From: Warburgia ugandensis
Lineage: Eukaryota > Streptophyta > Magnoliopsida > Canellales > Canellaceae
Length of the DNA stretch: 64,000 bases
NCBI GenBank assembly: GCA_035236585.1
Contig: CP141132.1
Location: 40,737,880-40,801,879, forward strand
Reading direction: 5' to 3'
The translations under genes were made by a program, and so were the position numbers. Shown one piece after another: positions 59,292 through 64,000 of this stretch (positions within the stretch are counted from its first letter, which is position 1; each line of letters starts with the position of its first letter). The notes beneath the pieces were generated by a model, which saw nothing but the letters and a program-made list of their open reading frames with translations, had not been told where the DNA came from and did not search any database.

Positions 59292-59735
59292 AGTGCACCA
59301 TTCAAAATAATATGTGACGCTTCAAACTATGTGATCAAGGAGGTTTTGGGGCAGCACATTGATAAACTTCCCCATGTGATATATTATGATAGTGAGACAC
59401 TCAATGTTGCCCAACTCCATTATTCAACAACAAAATAAAGAGTTACTAGTAGTTGTATTTGCTTTGATAAGTTTAGATCTTACTTGCTAGGATTTAAGGT
59501 CATAGTCTATTCAAACCATGCAAATTTGAAATTCCTTCTTTCTAAGAAGGATGCTAAACTTAGGTTGATTTGATAGATACTTTTTCTACATGAATTTGAT
59601 TTAGAAATTCAAGATAAGATGGTTCCAAAAATGTTGCAATGTGAATGTGCCTATTACGTAAACCTTTCCACATGAACAATTGTTGCACATTTCCCAATTG
59701 CCTTAGTATGGAGATGTAGTTAGTTATCTTGTCAC
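59292..59735 (+). pseudogene. RNase H relic of Athila-type pol
   Basis: Frame from 59293: APFKIICDASNY, GQHIDKLPHVIYY, QLHYSTTK followed by a stop, FDKFRSYLLGFKVIVYSN, HANLKFLLSKKDAK. This is the Ty3/gypsy RNase H that follows RT. The first catalytic aspartate (CDAS) is present. In the YSDH motif the aspartate is asparagine (a G-to-A change), and stops at about 59436 and 59570 break the frame. Confidence 0.75.
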
Positions 59736-59829
59736 AGTTCAAATGCATAATCATTGATCAAAACAAGATAGAAAAAAGATTCATTGCTGAGGTCAAGTAC
59801 TTTACAAGGGACAATTTGTACTTGGTTAA

Positions 59830-60980
59830 GTACTACCTCAATCAAATCACTAGGAGATGCATGCTAGATAATAAACATTATTAGATCATTTTCTTTTATA
59901 ATGAACATGAATGCGGGGCTCATTTTTGTTTTAGAAAGATAGTTGCAAAGATTTTACAATGTGATTTTTATTGGCCCACCACTTTTAGGGATTAACATGC
60001 TTACTACATAGCATGTGCTAAATGTCAATAGTTAGGGCGCATAGGAAAAAGGAATATGATGCCCTTGAATCTTATTTTGTTCATTAAGCCTTATGATGTT
60101 TGGGCTTTGATTTTATGGGACATTTTCCTAACTCTTTTGGTTATCTCTACATCCTTGTGGGGGTAGATTAAGTGTTTAAATGGGTAGAAGCCATATAGGG
60201 TAAGACTAGTGATGATAAGGTGGTGGTCAAGTTTCTAAGGGAAAACATATTTTCACACTTTGGTACTCCTAGGGCATAATTAGTGATGAGAGTAAACACT
60301 TATGCAATAGAGTTTTTGAGACATTAATGAAAAAATATGGTGTAGACCACAGAATTGTTATCCCATACCATTCTCAGACTAGTGGACATGTAGAAGTATT
60401 TAATAGGGAGATAGAGCAAATTTTAGAAAAGATAGTCAACCTAAATAGGAAATACTAGAGTTTGAAACTTAGTGATGCTTTATGGGCATACCGAACTACA
60501 TATAAGACTCCTATAGGCATGTCACCCTGTAGTCTAGTCTATGAAAAGGCCTACCACTCTCTAGTAGAACTTGGACATAAAGCATATTAGGCCATCAAAA
60601 AGCTCAAAATTGACCTGTATACTATTGAGAGCCACAAAAAAAGCCAACTTAATGAGTTGGATGAGTTAAGGAACGATGTATATGAATCTGCAAAGCTATA
60701 CAAAGACCACATGGGGAACCATCATAAGAGTCATATTTTAAGAAAGTCTTTCACCCAAGACAAAAGGTCCTTTTGTATTATTCTAGATTGCATCTATTTT
60801 CAAGAAAACTTAGATCTTGATGGACTAGACCCCATATAGTACATACTATATATCTTTACGGGACCATCGAGATAGAAAAGGATGGAGAGATCTCCAAAGT
60901 TAATGGAGCAAGTTTCAAACCCTACTTAGAGTTGGTCAACCTTGAAGTGGAAGAAACATTACTTGAGGAACCAATATATC
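59830..60980 (+). pseudogene. Integrase relic of Athila-type pol
   Basis: Fragments in two or three frames: FYWPT and CAKCQ (about 59968-60030, zinc-finger part), PYDVWALI (about 60090), KWVEAI and DDKVVVKFLRENIFSHFGTP (about 60178-60270), then the core end with IPYHSQTSGHVEVFNREIEQ (about 60361-60420), and an open piece at 60657-60839 with ELRNDVYESAKLYKDH and ILRKSFT, the usual Athila segment downstream of the core. Integrase would insert element DNA; stops and frameshifts rule out function. Confidence 0.72.
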
Positions 60981-61205
60981 ATGACCCACCTTAGCATGAC
61001 CCATGACACTTGCATACATTAGCTACATTCATCATTATCATTTTCATGACATTTCATATTTGCTGAAGATGTTAAACTTTGTGTTCACTAGGAGGCAACC
61101 CAAGATTTTAGAGTCTCATTGTTCTACGTTACCCATTCATCATTTAAGGTCCTATGTTTCTAAACATTGGGGACAATGTTTAGCTCTAATTGGAGGGTGT
61201 AAACA

Positions 61206-64000
61206 TGTGACGACCTGGGTTTTTGTAACACATTTTGTAATACATTTTCAAAGGCAGGGCCCTTAGTAATAGAAATTTTTCACAAAACAAAGCAGCGGAA
61301 ATTCTTTTCTTTAGAACTTGTTTTGAAAAACCCAAGTCATCACTTCATGCATAACATAAGTAGAATTCCTATATAAGGTAAAATTCCATTGAAGGAATAT
61401 ATTTTTATTAAATTCTAGAATCCATCTAGTGGTTTACAGTACAGCCAAATCCATTACAATAGTTGTCCAAATTACATAATCCAAAACTCAAAGCCCGCCA
61501 TACAACGAAACTCTCATTACAATACAATACTCTCAAACAAAACAAAATACATGTCTTCAAGGGGTATACCCTAATGATTATTCTCTTCAAGTCTTCTACA
61601 GTCTTGAGCTCCTAAGTCTCCTTCCCTGTATTTGAGATATTGTAAACATTGAAACATTTACAATATCTCAGTAAGCTATGTTTGGTAGGGGATTCAAGAA
61701 GCATAATACTTGACAGTATAATTCTAATACTTCATAATCCCATTATCCATAAACATACTCATGTATCTAACTCTTTACTTTGTAATATATATACATCCAT
61801 ATACATACATACATACTATACATGGATAAATCCGTCAAATTTATGAAAGTAGTCAAATATCATTCCCAATTAAGCTAATCAATTCTCCCCACTATGAGAA
61901 ATTAGTATTTTAGCTAGTCCTATACTAAGAATTTTTCTTCTTGGGAAATACTGGTAATATACAATTACCTGGCATTTCATCATGCCAAAACATAAGGCAT
62001 TTCACTATGTCGACCTCATATGCATCATAGTGCAAAATAATCAAAGGACTACCATGCTGCAGTCTGATTTGTACTAGCGCGCTCGAATAACTACCCTGTT
62101 CACCACTGATACCACGGTGAAAAATATTGTGTCATTGCCCATATGAGGAGACAGGACTCTTACTATTATTATTCAACCAGTTAATGTTTGCTGGTTGAAG
62201 ATAACTTATTTCAGCCTAAGTCTACACTGCACCTCTTATTTCCAATTGGCTAAGGCTTACTAGCTGAATGCATGAACACAAAGTGGTTACTTCAATCCTC
62301 ATGTAAGGAGGCGTTTAGACCTCACAAATGTCAACGGAAGATAGAAGAAGAGAGAGGCTTTATTAGACAACCCCTTTAACCACTATGTTTAACATTCATT
62401 AGAGTGACCTTAGCTCAACCCTTCATAAGGTTCCTATGAGCATGTTAACCCTAATTACTCTTTCTAATTGATTTTAATTAAGTCCATGAACATTTACAAT
62501 GTCATTCATGGGGTTTATTATTCTCCTAGTTTGGGCCAAGGATTTGATAATCCTTAGATTGTCTTACTAACTATAGCCCTCACTGATTAAGTCCAAGTCA
62601 AATAACTCACTCTTATTTGTATCATGAAACTCTACTATCTCATTAGATTTCATTTCCTTTGTGATTTATGAATATTAAGACATAAACACTAATTAAACAA
62701 TTATATCTGCTAATAAAATTTAAATCATAACTTTAAAGCAGAAATCTAATAATTTTAACCATATTTTACACTAACACACTTCCTATGTAACTTACTTAAT
62801 GAAATGAAACTATACTTAAACTAGCGTGCCCCTAAATTATAAAATACATAAAATTTTACTACTAATCTAATGGAATCGTGTTTAAACTTCAAATGTAAAC
62901 TAACGCCCTAAGATAATTAAATCTATCAACATAATAAAACAATCTAATCACATAGCATGCTAAAATCTAAAGTTACACTAGCATGCTTTATAACATAATT
63001 CACATTTAAACTATTATTATCAAATAAAATAAAATAAAACTAATTGCATTAATATTTTTAGAAACCTTTCCTTATGATCCAATCATTAGATCTTAGATCT
63101 TTTCCTTTTAATCAAAGATTTTAATTACATTTAGGGTTTTTACTTCATTAAGCTCCAAATATCATATTTCTTTGTTTTTTTCATATTTAATCTATGATCT
63201 CCATGAATTACATCATATTATCCCTCATTCAATCCATCCCAAAGGTCTGACCACACTTGATCTTATTGATCAAGTGAGTCCCTTTGCATATTTAGGGTTT
63301 TTCTACCATAAAGGGTAGATCCCTCATTTTGTGCTAGATCTGTAAAAATAAATAGTGGATATTACTTAATTTCAATATTATATGATCATTAAAATAGATC
63401 CCTAATCTGATCATCTCAGATCTCGAAGATCTTGAAAGTTGGAAACTTATTTCATAAATATAAAAAGTTTCATAAGAAATTTTTGAACTTTTATGATTTT
63501 AGAAGAAAATAGATGAAATAAGATTTCCATAGCTTCTTTCCGATCTCAATTTGGAGTTCATATGACTCCTTAATTGAGATTTGAAGTTCCCAATCGTTCT
63601 ATGGTCCAGATTTGATCTGGGCCCATCGAACGGAAGGCCCAGCTTCATTTGGGCGGAACAGGCTAGGAAAAATTATTTACTCAGTGGCAGTTGGGCGGAC
63701 AGTCTACCCACAATTTGGTGGTGCACGCGCCTGTCATTGGGATATCCGTGTGATGTGCTGCGCCCGAGACCGGTGCTTTCGGGTGGTCTTCCCATTGGGA
63801 CGACGTCGCACGTGACTGCACGCATGGAAATGCCATTGAATGGCTCGTTTCCACACTGCCTTGCACACTGCATTCGAAAATCCAATCTGATCGGGAGATC
63901 GGATTGTCCGTTTGGACGGTCCAATTAATCCCACTATAATTGGGGGACTTAATGCTATGAAATTTCTTAAAATTTCTAACCTAGGGGTTTTGAATGATTC
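61206..64000 (-). mobile_element. Giant LTR copy 3, truncated by window end
   Basis: The plus-strand reading begins TGTGACGACCTGGG, preceded by aaaca (61201-61205), the putative target duplication whose partner lies outside. It matches copy 2 through 30804-30945 and then 45431 onward, giving the empty site of the array. It lacks about 1.1 kb relative to copy 2 (equivalent of about 46220-47325), with the break near 62163. An ORF at 63581-63928 is LTR sequence, not a gene. Confidence 0.88.
61633..61670. other. Conserved hairpin, giant LTR copy 3
   Basis: TGAGATATTGTAAA (61633-61646) and TTTACAATATCTCA (61657-61670): 14 bp perfect stem, same loop as copy 2. The next outer pair is T with G, a wobble pair. 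Confidence 0.85.

Larger units (their letters stand above)
59292..61205 (+). mobile_element. Internal region C: pol 3' half of Athila-type element
   Basis: Contains RNase H and integrase relics, then a pol end and a purine tract (tggagggtgt, 61190-61199) after acattggggacaatgttt, like the tracts of A and B. Gag, protease and the RT core are missing. It ends where giant LTR copy 3 is inserted. Confidence 0.75.

Noticed and set aside
63581..63928. 115-codon ORF near the window end
   Set aside because: Part of giant LTR copy 3; the matching part of copy 2 (48700-49101) does not keep the frame.

Overview
This window is plant nuclear DNA, probably from a seed plant with a large, repeat-rich genome. 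I see no host protein-coding gene, no RNA gene and no CRISPR array. Almost every base can be assigned to nested, decayed retrotransposons: Ty3/gypsy LTR elements of Athila/Tat type and of chromovirus (Del/Tekay-like) type, plus one 5'-truncated non-LTR element of RTE type. Protein-like stretches are interrupted by stops and frameshifts. The clearest domain matches are retroviral Gag, CCHC knuckles, RNase H, integrase, a chromodomain-type tail and a LINE reverse transcriptase.

Layout. (1) 1-12177 is the degenerate gag, protease and start of reverse transcriptase of an Athila/Tat-type element, then its 3' non-coding part. It is split by a giant solo LTR (2625-10283, target duplication gttag), itself split by a 2.7 kb solo LTR (3846-6574, target duplication aaaac). 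(2) 12178-22237 looks like LTR or flanking DNA of that element. It is split by a 3.9 kb minus-strand solo LTR (13639-20125, atctt) that carries a 2.6 kb plus-strand solo LTR (15537-18107, atact), and it ends in a large imperfect inverted repeat (20165-22237). (3) 22388-24611 is the RTE-type LINE relic. (4) 24636-61205 is a tandem series of Athila-type units: LTR fragment, internal A, one shared LTR, internal B, deleted LTR, internal C. A and B keep a gag relic but no pol; C keeps only RNase H and integrase relics. (5) The shared LTR is split by a second giant LTR (30804-50250, minus). That in turn contains the most striking object, a 14.5 kb array (30946-45430, minus) of four LTRs alternating with three 1.4 kb internal regions, flanked by a single cttca target duplication. 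(6) Internal B carries one more solo LTR (52414-55140). (7) A third giant LTR copy (61206 onward) runs off the window end.

How the parts relate. LTR-to-LTR recombination appears to have shaped the window in both directions: it removed internal regions, leaving solo LTRs, and it added units, giving the array and the Athila tandem. The array's internal regions lack protease, reverse transcriptase, RNase H and nearly all of integrase. They share two in-frame amber codons and a lost zinc-knuckle cysteine, so the three copies most likely arose by DNA recombination after the element could no longer encode Gag. Base differences among the four LTRs place one crossover inside a roughly 10 bp interval shared by both inner LTRs. 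Boundaries given with TG...CA ends and matching 5 bp duplications are read directly. Family names rest on remembered protein and priming-site signatures; no database search was run.
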